Below are positions 37,266-48,702 of a DNA stretch of 64,000 bases, in pieces. A model generated the notes under the pieces. That model made no database searches. It was not told where the DNA came from and worked only from the letters and a program-made list of their open reading frames with translations. The number at the start of each line of letters is the position of its first letter. Within the stretch, counting starts at the first letter, position 1. Made by a program: the position numbers and the translations under genes. Location: positions 94,472,004-94,536,003 of the forward strand of contig NC_091015.1 of the NCBI RefSeq assembly GCF_041296385.1, read 5' to 3'. The stretch is from Aphelocoma coerulescens. Lineage: Eukaryota > Chordata > Aves > Passeriformes > Corvidae.

Positions 37266-39375
37266 CAGGTCAAAAACACCAAGTTCAGGAAAACCTTACA
37301 GAAAACAGACATTTTTGTACCATTTCCAAAAACATCTGTATGAGGGTCTATGTATTAAAGAATGTTTCCTAGCAGCTGTGTTCACAAGAACAGCAACTGT
37401 TTAAAACATTAGATAATAATCAAGAAGGCAACTTTTGAGTCCATTTGAGCCAACATTCAATATTCAAGGATGGGAATGAGATTTTCTCTATGTGCCTAAT
37501 CAGTACTGGGGTTCAAACATGCTTCTTCAATAATTGCAGAAATTTATGGAGGGCTTTTGGTAACTAATTTTCATTGTCTCTACAAATTAGAGCTTTATTT
37601 GGGCTAGGGAAAAATATCAGCTTGGCTGCCAGTCTTCATGTCATTTTGAAAGTGGTGAAAAATGTGGATGTCTCACAGAGAGGCTGTTGTTGACACAATC
37701 AAGGTTCCCAACAGTAAAAGCGTCTCAAAATAAATGGTCAGGTTTTAGGGCTTTTTCAATGAGTCCAAACAGTGTTGGGAAATCTATACAATTATTTTTT
37801 TCTGTTCAGTTTTAAAATCTTCTGATACTGGTATAGGTGGGGCTGCAGTTGCCAGTCTGACTGGTGTCCTCAGGTCCACTCTTTCCTTTTGAACTGAATG
37901 GGACATGGAGATGTACAGAATGCTGCAAGGTGACCCCAGTTGCTGAAGTTCCTGCCTCTGTTGCCAAGGAGCATATAAAATGGTTATGACACTGATTTAG
38001 ATCACAGTAATATAAAGTGACATAAAAGCAAATAGTACATTTACATGTTGCCCTTTGGCATTAATGAAGCCCAGAATGGGTGCAGCAGTCCAAGTCGATT
38101 ATGTTATGAAGGTAAAGTTGGATGGCAAGAACCATCTCAAAGAGAATACCTGCCCAGAAAAGCCACTATGCTAGGTGTAAAATTTTCGTCAAACATATTG
38201 TATTCCATTTTCTTGCCAAAACACAATAAAACAAAATATATGACATATTATGCAATAAGTAAAAGGAAATATATTTTAATCAGATATGAATAACAGATTA
38301 GAAGAATTTTAAATTCACTTTTATCTTGCTTTGATCTGAAACCAAACTCTGAGCAGCCAGAAACATTAAAGACTTGGAGGAAACAAGGATGACTCATTTT
38401 CTCGATTCACATTGAATTGATTTTCTAAAGAAAAGGAGTATGACTTTGAATTATGTGGACCATTTAAAAATGTTTTGAGCTGATTCCTCAAAAAGTACAC
38501 CTGTGTATTAAAAGCATCTGTCATTGTATCAGCATTAGATATGTAGCTAAAACTTTTTCCAGTATTCATTGTTAAGTTATAGTTTTTCCTTCTACATAGC
38601 AGTTGGCATAAGTCTTCCTTCAAAGACTTAGGCACATAGCATAATGAAGGAGACATAACTTCAACTAAAGTCATGCAAGTAAAAAAAATGTTGGCCTCTT
38701 GATCTGTCATTAAAGAATATGACAGTTGATTCAATGTTGGAACTTGAAATAATATTTACATATTAAGACCACTGTTGTCTATGGCAAGCTTGACACAGTA
38801 ATTTGTAGATATAAAAAAAAAAGAAGAAAAAGGCTTTATTTTAATATCCTTCTGATCCGTGGTATTCCTGTGTGTAGCAAAAGTAGCTTAAAAAATGTCT
38901 TTGAAAACTATGAGAAGCAAGGGCTTTGCTCTTCCCCGTCTCAAATTTGCACAGTGGCAGGAGGATTGTGCTGGTGCAGCAGAAGATTTTGTCTCATTAT
39001 GCTTTATTGCCATGGGGATGTTTCTAGCTTGCCACTGGCAAAACTCAGACTGGAAAAACTAGAAGTACTAGTTTTCTAGGCTCTGCCCATGTTTGGATCA
39101 CAGAATGATATTTTCCACAGTGGATTCTGAAGATGCCTATACTGTAAGTACTTCCACTCCTCAGGAAGCTAATTAACACTGTCTTGTCTTGCTAACTTGG
39201 CATTTCAGACATGAACTTGTTCCACTGAGGTGCCTGGGAGCAGCATTGTCTTAGGCTAGTTGCAGTTGTGGGCAGTAAGCATGTTGTGCTGTGTTCATGT
39301 TTCAGATCCAAGCTTTTTAGCTTCTCTTTAAAATTAAAAAAAAAAAAAGGTTGAACTTCTTAAAATGCATGTCAT
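37266..39375. other. Intergenic stretch between CR1 and LTRs
   Basis: No known gene is recognised here. A 122-codon minus-strand open frame at 38366-38734 is discussed as a finding. The rest is AT-rich with no identifiable repeat. Confidence 0.4.
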
Positions 39376-39900
39376 GTTTTATTACCGCAGGCCTGGTTCC
39401 TACGGTATAGCACCGTGTCCCGCAGCCATAGGGAGGAGGAGGAGGAGAAGATCCAGCAGGCAGGAGTTGTGCAGCAAGATTGATTTATTTAATTATTTTA
39501 CAAACTCTTTTATAGACTTTTTTCTTCTTAGTCTAATAGGACAAAGGACCAGCCACCCCTTGGGGGTGGTTGGCTAAAATCCTAAAACATCCATTGTCAA
39601 AATATTTTTCCACTATACCATAAACAAGACTTTTCAAGGTTGCAGGTGTCTTGGTTGTTTACATTCCCTGCTACTTCTTCTGTGAGAGAGAAAAGTCTCT
39701 CGCGGACTTAGAAAATAGCAAGAAAACAGCATTTTTGTATCTACAATGGTTTAGCAAGCATGGTCCCGGAAGGGATGTCCTTGCTATGGGGTGCTTACAG
39801 CTTCCTCTGTGACCTATCAGCTGGCCAGTTTGAATATGGACAATTCTTTGAGCCACTTAAAGTTGTGACCGCCTCTGTGATACACACTTAAGAATAGACA
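39376..39900 (-). mobile_element. LTR remnant, minus orientation
   Basis: On the minus strand there is a clear core promoter (GTCTATAAAAGAG near 39507-39520) followed within about 30 bp by AATAAA near 39484-39490. After that come about 100 bp ending in a GGA-rich stretch and GCGGTAATA. This compact TATA-to-poly(A) spacing is typical of retroviral LTRs. The outer edges are approximate and the element abuts a second LTR-like block on its right. Confidence 0.55.
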
Positions 39901-39929
39901 TACCCCAGGCAGAGCCTCTCTCTCTCTCT

Positions 39930-41108
39930 CGTTCCCATTGCTGGGACAGGTGGCTGCAGGCCCCGTGCGGGGGCCAGTGGGCCTGGCCCAGGCCCTGCTC
40001 AGGCCAGGCCAGGCCGGGCCACGGCCATCCTGGAGCCGATGGGCCCTGTTCCACCCGCGGAACCCCCCCACAGCCCTGCTGTGGGCAGCCGGAGTGGCTC
40101 GGCTCCCCCTCTCCAGTGCGGCCAAGACTGAGCTGAAGCTGCACTGCTCTCCGGCAAAAGATCATGTGAGCAACAGCGATAAGCTTCATTCCAGCTGCAA
40201 GGCCTAGGTGAGATTAACCCTTTTAGTGCTGTGAAGAGCTGAAAACCTGAGGGAGAAGAAAGAGGAGATGCTTAAGCTGAAATTCTGTTGTGAAGCTATG
40301 ATATATCACAGTACCCACTGTAATTTCATGAAGGTGTGGGGGGTGGAGCGTTCAACTTGTACTTGAGAGCAGAAGCATCTGCGCTGAGATAGGCAGAAGC
40401 TGACACAGCTGTAATTTCATGAGAAATTTGAACAGGGAGAGATGGAAGCAATGAGGACTTTTGCTCCAAATGGGAAAGGAGAAAACCTCAGTTCCTAGAA
40501 ATACTCCCAGAGATAGTTCTAGAGATGAAGATGAGGAGGACCCTTTGCTCCCAGGGAAGGAGGAGGGCCTCTGTTCTTATAGATTAAATGCTCCCAGAGA
40601 TGGGTGAAGAGAACTTTTGTTTCTGAATGGCTCAACCTTAAAATTTTACCCCAGTAATTTCAAGAGTGGACCCTCGAAAGCAGTTGTGGGGAAAGCTGCA
40701 AGTCGGGGGAAGGGACTCACATGTGAGCAGAGAACCAACCTGGGCAGCTGTCTCGTTGTGATAATGTTTTCATAGCATGGAAAAGAGAGACTCCTCTTCC
40801 TAAATTGACTGAACAAGGTTATTATGGAAGTGGTAAACAGACTGAACATCTCAAGGGTTGTCTTTTTACATTGTCAGTGGGAGAAAGGAGAAAGGTGGGG
40901 GGAGGAGAAGAGTCCTGAAGGTGTGGTATGATTTTTTTTTCTTCTTTTAGGTCTGTTAATAAACGTCTTTATATTCTTTCAAGTTTGGTGCCTGCTTTGC
41001 ATTTCTCCTAATTCTTATCTCACAGAAGGTAAACAGTAATGAGTATTTTGGACCAAACCACTACACTAAATTGGTGTTTCTGCCCGGTTACAAACCAAAC
41101 CCGCTACA
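39930..41108 (+). mobile_element. ERVL-like solo LTR, plus orientation
   Basis: The left part is very GC-rich (39940-40110) and the middle purine-rich. The right end has AATAAA (near 40957) followed by gcctgctttgcatttctcc, gagtattttggaccaaacc and a terminus at ccgctaca. The GGACCAAACCACTACA ending is one I associate with abundant songbird ERVL-type LTRs. No internal retroviral genes follow, so it is probably a solo LTR. The left boundary is uncertain because of the neighbouring LTR. Confidence 0.5.
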
Positions 41109-41408
41109 ATGTAGAAGCAGTGGTGTTTGGGGAGTAGTATGAATTTGCTACCTGCTGTGCTGTGCAAATGTAGCAGTGCTGCTTCTCATGTATAATCAAG
41201 TAGTTCAGACTTGTTGCCCTCTCTAGCACGCTGTAGGGCGGCAAACGTTAATGGTGACAGCTAGTGGAGGTTGCCTTTTCCTTTAAGCTTAGAAACTTGT
41301 TTAACTTGTTTGCTCAAAGTTGAGAGTGGCTAGCTTTATGGCTCTGCACCATGATGCAGACAAGTTACTAAGTACAACATGCAGACACATTTTTTTCTTT
41401 GGTAATAG

Positions 41409-41536
41409 GTATGTTTAATTGATGATCACAACTTGGGACTATGCCATCAATGTCAAAAAGTGTTCAAAAGCAGTTGTAGTGATGTGCATATTTGTAGTTC
41501 TTGTCTCAAATCTGAATATTGCTTTGTCTGCAAAAG
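41409..41536 (+). CDS. Candidate exon: Cys/His-rich RING-like finger, unidentified gene
   Basis: The stretch follows an AG (ttctttggtaatag) and ends CAAAAG|gtaagc, a strong donor, phase 0 to 2. Its open frame contains LCHQCQKVF, DVHICSSC and YCFVCK. The ligand pattern is C-x2-C-x7-C-x3-H-x-C-x2-C-x5-C-x2-C, eight zinc-ligand-like residues in the order of RING/B-box-type fingers. I do not recognise the protein, and neighbouring exons of the same gene are not certain. It could be a real exon, a decayed exon, or chance. Confidence 0.35.
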
Positions 41537-41971
41537 GTAAGCCATAATAATCTGAGCAATGGAAAGGACCTTACAACAATTTGGATTATGTAGCAGCATG
41601 CCAAGTGAAGGTTTACATTTCAAATTATTGCCATAATAAATTCAGTCTTGGTCCTTTCCTATCAAGTTGATTTGGTTGCTTGTGTTGGGAAAGGAAATAA
41701 TGAGGAAAACACTCTCATTAGTACCATGAAAAATTGTGCAGGGTTTCTTGGAGCACTAGAGGGAGCAAGAAGGTAAAAGTTCTCGAAAGAGCAACTGCTT
41801 ACTTGGAGGTTGAATCCTTAGAGAAGTTTACCCTACCATGCAGGTAAATAAAACTATAACACCATTAAAAATCCTCCAGCAAAAAACAAACCATAACTGA
41901 AACTGAAGTGATATCTTACATTGGTTTTAGTTTTGTTTGCTTGTAGTATTTTTGTTGTTATTGTTTTTCCC

Positions 41972-42030
41972 CCCCACATACACACACCAACAGCATTCTT
42001 CTCAGTCCTCCCCGCCCCCCCCCCACCCCC
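41972..42030. repeat. C-rich low-complexity tract
   Basis: The tract holds runs of C interrupted by cacaca and a TTCTTCTCAG segment, ending in two long C runs. It is simple sequence that may be hard to assemble. Confidence 0.85.
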
Positions 42031-43959
42031 CATTTTGTTTATTGTTTTGAGGGGATGCTTTTGTTTTCATGTCTCTGAATGCTGAATGTGTGTTGATCTA
42101 GGCTACTGCTAAGGGCTGGCTCTGATGGAATCAGAAGTCCTTGTTTCTCCTCATCAGAGACCCCTTTAGGCAAATGTTAACCTGCCAAGAGCATGTGCAT
42201 TCCAAGGAGGATTTGCAAATGAACTAGTTGTTTTCCATGAACAATATTTTCTGACCTAAATCTTTCTGTCCTAAGGAAAAAAAAGAAAAAGAAAAAAAGA
42301 AATGGTATGCAATAAGTGCTATTGCAGATGAGAGAATATTTTCGCTAGTATTCCCCTTGCCCACTCACATTAACTATTTCTAGAAAAAAATAATAAATTC
42401 TGATGAGCGCAGCATTTCATTGTGATTATTCACAGAACTGACCCTGAGCCTATAAATAGATGTTTTACCCAAGTGGATTGGCCCACTTGCATGTTCCTCT
42501 CAATTACAATCTGCCAGAAGCTTTGGAAAGTCAAAGACATTTGGGGGAATATTCTCATCTTAGTGTGTTGGATATTACTGGCTGACTCCTCCTGGGATTT
42601 GTGAACAACACTGCCAGTACAATGAATTTTAAATACAATTCTACAGTGCTGAAAAAGCCTGTTTTTCATGTGGCACCACAAGCATCGTGGTGGTAAATAA
42701 TTTAAATGCTCTCTTTCCTGTTCCCCTTTGTGTTTCTAAGAAACTTTAAGCCCTGCTTTGGATAAATGAAGAGCAGAGTAAGTTTGAAGATGCTTGGACT
42801 AGGACATCTGCCAACTCATGCACAGTCTGAGGACAGTGTGAGGTGACACCTGCCCCTAAGGCTTCGGGGGAGCTGTGGATGGGCAGGTGGCTGAAGCCCT
42901 TGCTAGTGGAATACTCTTAGAGGCAGACTGTGTGTAGCAGGAGGTTCTCAGTACAGAAAGCTGGACTTCTTTCCCTCCCAACTTGCTGAGAGATGCTTTG
43001 TTTGTACTTCATAACACTGTAAGCAAGAGGCAGGACAAATTCCAATATGCAGTTGCTTCTTCTAAAGGTGAAGTGGGAAGAAACTCACTGACTGCTTTCT
43101 TTCCATCTGGTTTATTTACACAGGTGTAGCTGCTTCAAGACTTCCATGGTGACTGTGTTGGCCCTTGCCTTGCAGTATTTCTGCTAAATATACCATCAGG
43201 GAGCAGTGGCACCTCCCACCCACAAGTACAATGGTGGCATGACAAACCAGTGTGCAATGAGATGTGCAGCTTTCTTTAATAGTTCCCTATTGTATGCAAA
43301 GAAGTGCCAACCCTTTGCATACAATTCAGTTATTTCTTGATTGTATTTGCTGATATCTTTGTTACACCCCAGTTTTCTTTGCTGTTGTTGATACAGTAAA
43401 CAAAAGTCAGTCAAATTATACCAGTTCTCTGATTTTACTGTAACTCACCCTATGATGGGGTGAAGCAGTGGTATATTGAATAGGGTGCAGGCATGTGCTC
43501 AGCGACTCCTGGTGCAGAGAGATGCTGTACTGACAGGATCATCCCTGTAAACAGAGTTCTTCCCTTGAACTGGAAATTCAGACTACAGGACTTTTCCTGA
43601 TGCCCAAACTTCTGGTGGGCATCCTTAAGAACTTTCCTCTACTAGAACTTCAATATTTATTTCTTAGTATCCTTATTTATGAAAACAAAACTTTATTCCA
43701 AAATCAAATCTGAGGTATCTGTGGCAGGTTAGGTGCCAAGAAGGCTTTTGAAGCCTAATTTGAGGCTTAAACTATTCTGGAATCAGGGCTGTTTGTCTGA
43801 GAAAGTAAGGCCAGAAAAATTACAGTTACTACTTATCTAAAGTGCATTACTCTTACCACTTAACAGAAGTTTTGTACAGAAGCATATTCCTCCTCAGTGT
43901 GGTCTAACAATAAAACGCTGCCCCTAAAGATTAGTGTAGCATTGTGGTTTAGGAGCAGG

Positions 43960-44440
43960 CTTCTCCAATTTAGTGTTGCCACTGAAGCCACTTTAAACAA
44001 CGCACTGCTCACTCACTCTGCGCCATCCCTCTCACTTCACCCAGTCCCTCTGCTCCCTTGTGGAGGGCTGGAGAGGAAAACTGGGGGCACAAAAGGTGAA
44101 GATCATGGGTTGAGATAGGAACAATTTACTGGAAACAGCAATGAGATAAGAAAATGAACAGTAACAGCAACAATGCTCATGGCAGAGTGTACAAGAAACT
44201 AAATATTATTGCTCACTCTGCAGAAACCCCTGACAGTACCCGACAGCTCCCTCTGCCACACTGCCCTGACCCAAAAGCGACCCTTTCCCCCCCTTCCTCG
44301 AAAATGAGTGAGGTAGTACAGAATAACCTCTGTGTCCTCGCCATGCACCTGTCTTGGCTACTGCAAAAATTAACCCTGCCCTGGCCAGGACCAGGACACT
44401 TAGTCACTACATATCCCAGTTTAGGAGAATATCCCTCCTG
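43960..44440 (-). mobile_element. Decayed LTR of GGLTR8/ERVL-like type
   Basis: The + strand shows the order seen in common avian LTRs of this class: gctcactcactctgc, then a GGGTTGAGATAGGAACAATTT-like segment (44107-44127), then an aacagcaatgag/aacagtaacagc simple stretch. It is old, with no clear termini or target-site duplication. The assignment rests on remembered family patterns. Confidence 0.4.
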
Positions 44441-47400
44441 AAGACAGTACTGAAAGTAATATTCAACAATAATACTTAAATCTCTTGGAGATCAATGAGA
44501 ATTTCATGCATGCTTGAAATTTAACGTGTACCTCAAGTGTTTCAGCAAATGAAGAAGAGTTTAATCCATCTTTGGATGGTTATCTAGCTGGATGCCAGAC
44601 TCCAGAGACATTAACTCCCATCCTTTGTCTCCTCCTCAAGCCAAACTCTATTCAGAGACCAAAGCTGTCCCAGGTTCACAGGCTGTGGGATGGTTTGAGA
44701 CTGTTCTGACCATGTTATCTGACTTCTCTAGGTCAGATCTCAACTTTCACCCCAAGTCCCCAGTAATTTTTTGAGTTAGAGAAGGCCATAGGCTAAAGAA
44801 GCCATCTGAGTGTCCCGTGATTAGGAGCAAAGGATCAGCCAAGCTGTTGAGCTCTCTCAATTTTGAATTATCTTCTGTGTTCAAATGACCAGCTTAACAT
44901 AGACTCTGAATGTGTCTAACTTTTCTGCTGTTTTATTTTTTTGCTGCCTTCCATTCTTTCACAAACTTGATGCAGCTAAGATGATAAGAATTTTCATTTG
45001 CAATATTTTTGGTTTCTCTTCCATTTTGTGAGGGTTTCTGGAATTCCAGTAGGCAGCCTCTATAAATACTCGTATATTGTATATGTTTTTGCTATAAAAT
45101 AGATCTTATCTTCCCTGCAGTTTTCCCAATAACATGATTGAAATCATTGGATGAGAAGCCTTAGATGAAATAGGTCTCAATATTTGTATATTATCCAGGG
45201 TAATAATGAATGGCTCCCTGCTTGAATATACATACAGACTCTCATACTTTTTTCAAAGCCAGACAATACATTTTCTTTATGTGTTTTCATTATAATTTTA
45301 ATTACATATTTTTTCATAAGTGCAGGGGTTTTTTAATTATATATTTCTTATACAGGAAAAAAAGAACTACATTTTACTTTCAGATGTTCTGATTATAAAA
45401 GAAAAACAGAAGAGTTTTCAGTTATCCTGGTATGAACTCATAGCAGTTTCTAACTCTGGAGTAATTCTGCATTTACATAAAGTGGCAGATCAGAAAAATC
45501 TGAAAATAGAAGTTGTAAGAAGGAGAAATTTCTTTGTATTGAAAGTCATGGAAACTGGGAAAGTGATCACGTTCACATGCCCTCAACCTATTGCCTCTCT
45601 ACTTGGGCTAAGGAGCCACAGAAGCAATAAGTGAAATGGAACTATTGGGTAAATAACATCTGGATTTTTGTAATCCTTTTATGTACTTACAGAGCAATGA
45701 TTAAGTGAATGTGGCTTCTTAAAATTGTGCAGTGTTTTAACTCATCATATTGATATTCCAGATATGCTGTTGTTTTGATAACAATGCATCTATTGTCAGA
45801 GACAGTCTTCTCTTGTATAAAAGCTGCAGGTGTTTAGCACTTACTAAAATCAGGCAATACATCTGTGGTCAAAAAAGTACATGCTCAGTCTTTTTACCTC
45901 TACCTGATACTGAAAAATGTTTTGCAACAAACTTCAAAGATCCAGCCCAGTGCCCCTTCTTTTGAGTTGCTGAAAGAGAAAAGAATAGCTCTTGATTTCT
46001 TTTATATGCATATAGGTAGCTGTAGGTAGGGTTAGCTGTAGGTAGGGTTAGCTTTTGCTTGAATATTTGCTGTCAGAAGTAGTGCCTTTCTCTGGCAGTT
46101 GCTTACGACAAGCTGAAAAATGGATAGCTTTTTACTTAAGGAAGATCCTCTCTTTAACAAGGTAAGTATTCTAGGTGCTCTCTTGTTGTTTGAGGCAATA
46201 GCTGGGCATGGCTTTTAAAAATATTATTTTCCTTGCTGTCCCTCTTTGATATATGAAGGGAGTGAATGGAAGTGAGTGAGAGGCTGAGATGTTCAGCACC
46301 CTGGAGAGAGAGCACTGCTTCTCATTTGAAATGCAGAGCCCTTTCTGGTCAGCTCAGCTCATGGAAATTAAACATGTGGCTCATCTGTGCCAGTCCCAGG
46401 ACAATGTGGGCCGCAGGGTTCACAAAGAGTCAAAAGCACATTTTGTCTGTGCAATACCCACAATATAAAGCATGAAACTACTTTGGCTTTCAGATGCTGT
46501 GTCATCCATTACTGCAGACTTGCACTATTTATCACAGAGAACAGTCAAGCTTTGGGGTTATTTGCATCATACTTTAGATGTTTCATACACTTTTTTAACC
46601 TCTAAGCTCTGCCAGCATGCCCAAGTGGAATGAGATGTTCAAGGCCCAAGTGTAAATGCACATACCCCAGTGAAAACTTCTGCAGAGGGAGTGAAGTGTT
46701 TCAGCTGCACAAAGAATAGCTTTATCTCCCCAGCTGGACCTCTGAGTGAGTCAGGTCTGGATGCTGTGTTTTTCCTGTAGCTAGGAAGGGATTTTGATAT
46801 AGTACACTTATTTTTGCTGTTGTGTAATAGCCTATTATTTATCTAGAGCCAACACAACTCCTCAAAATTGCTGGTAATGTATATTATATTTTGTATTTGC
46901 TCTCTCTCATGATGGTACACTATACAATGGAAGCGTTGATAAATATTCTGTAAACAATATGTACCAATTACCTTGACAATAAAAGGCAACTAGCAATTTT
47001 TCCTGAACTCTGGTTTTGACATCAAATAAGGCACAGTCTAAAGTTTTTTTACTAAAGAAAAAGTTTCAATTTTAACAGGATTATGAGTGGGGTTTCTCCT
47101 CACTTCTGCTAAAGATTGCTGCTAATACCTTTGATCTGTTAATGTTCATCCCAAAGTTCCTCATCCTCATCAGGTTAGAATAACAACATTTTAACCATCA
47201 GTGAAAAGCTTCAAATTTTGAGTTTACTATAATGATTGGAAATGAAAATGACAACCCAGAGTGTCAGTGGTTTTTCAAATATTTTCATGCATGATTTTAA
47301 AAGACAGTTTTCTCAAAAAAGAAGATGCCTGGAAACTTAAGTTTATAGTTGTTTGAAGGTAAAAGTTTGCTTTGCATTTAACTGATTAGCAGCCTGGCTG

Positions 47401-48185
47401 GGATTGAAAAAAGGATGTCTTTTATAAATTTGCAGAAAGGAAGTGATAGTATTGCTGCTTGAAAATAGCCTAAAGTCACATCAGTGTTCTTTGAATGTGA
47501 TTTTGTGCTTATTTTTGCCATAGTTTGAAGTGGGCAGCCCTCCATTAGGAAGTGAAGCCTAATGGAGTTTTATTTCAGTGGTTTAGTAAAAAAAATCGGA
47601 GTTCCCAATAGTCTTTCCTTTCCTCTCTCCAGTTATTCTAGCATGAGTGGGAGTAGTTACACTGAAGGCATGAGTAACTAGGAGGGTAAATCCTTCCAGA
47701 CTTATCACCCAGCATGTCAGCACAAACCTGAAACCCTTTGCTGCCCTCACTGACCAGTGGCAGTGCATTTGTATCTGCTACAATGAAATGTGGGACTTAA
47801 TTAAAGCCAAACTGAGCATCTTGAATTTTGATGATCAAGTACATGCTCATGTATCAATTTGCTGCCTACTGACTGTACCCAGAAAGGGCTTTTCAGATGG
47901 GCTGGAGTGATGAATTTGATAATCACCCCCTGATGATGATGACAAGGGTCACATTCTGAAGACATTAAATATAACTAAGGATTTCAGTCAACCTTAAAAA
48001 GGGTACAGTGGCAGGGAATGCCTGGATTAGAAGACCAGATTCCTGTCTCTCCTCTTGTAAGCTTTCTCTGCCTCGCTGCTGTAACTGTTAGGGATTTGCA
48101 CAGTTAAGGGTTTTGGTGTATTTAGGCATCAACAGGTATGAGGTATGAAGAATTCAGGTCTCCATAGGAGAGATGAATATGGACT
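44441..48185. other. Intergenic, with exon-like stretches of unknown status
   Basis: No known gene is identified. Three open stretches have splice-like borders (45384-45633, 46100-46162, 47082-47174) and are listed as findings. A 16-bp unit is tandemly duplicated at 46021-46052. The rest is AT-rich with chance ORFs. Confidence 0.4.
46021..46052 (+). repeat. Two perfect copies of a 16-bp unit
   Basis: The unit tgtaggtagggttagc occurs twice head to tail. It includes TAGGGTTAG, which matches the telomeric hexamer over nine bases, but there is no longer telomeric array. Confidence 0.9.
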
Positions 48186-48191
48186 TGCACT
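48186..48191. repeat. Target-site duplication, left copy (TGCACT)
   Basis: TGCACT lies immediately before the left LTR terminus (TGTTACAG) and recurs immediately after the right LTR terminus (CCCCAACA) at 50420-50425. Six base pairs is the length produced by alpha- and beta-like retroviral integrases. This shows the element integrated as one unit. Confidence 0.9.
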
Positions 48192-48485
48192 TGTTACAGT
48201 GGGGATACTGCAACACGCCTATATCAAACCAGGAGTCCCGTGGAAAAGAAACAAATATATACGGACGGATTCTTGCTAGATGTTTCAGAGATGTTTATTT
48301 CCCCAGCTGCATGGCCGGGCTCTGCTGAGGGACTCTGCTGCAGTCCGCACCCGAGCTGCTTTTTGCCCGCGCAGGGGAACACAAACCAACCAATGGGGAA
48401 CGAGGCTGAGCAGGGGCAGGGAAACCCCGTGTGTCTGTACCCTCAGGGCTCCCAGGGCTACAGGGCGGGGGAGGAGACCCCAACA
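48192..48485 (-). repeat. 3' LTR of the cold-shock element
   Basis: This is the second LTR, 294 bp, with the same termini. AATAAA on the minus strand lies at 48299-48294 and would direct polyadenylation of the element transcript. The sequence just upstream in element sense (AAAACGGGTGAGA) is only moderately purine-rich, so the polypurine tract is weak or mutated. Confidence 0.9.
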
Positions 48486-48702
48486 TCTCACCCGTTTTAT
48501 TTTAATAAAAGGAGAATGAAGACAACTGGATAACCATAACAAGAACTGTTTCAAAACAAAACAAGCCACCCTCCTGAGTCTTTAAATGTCCAAACAGATT
48601 CTGTGGAACACCTTACGGCTGACAGAAGGGAGACAGAACTCTCTGGACATGCCTGTGGGGAAACTGAGGCAGGAGAGGGTTCAATCTCTTCCCTCCCCCT
48701 TT

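Noticed and set aside
46021..46052. Interstitial telomeric repeat
   Set aside because: Only nine bases match the telomeric unit in each copy. The repeat is a 16-bp unit, not a TTAGGG array.
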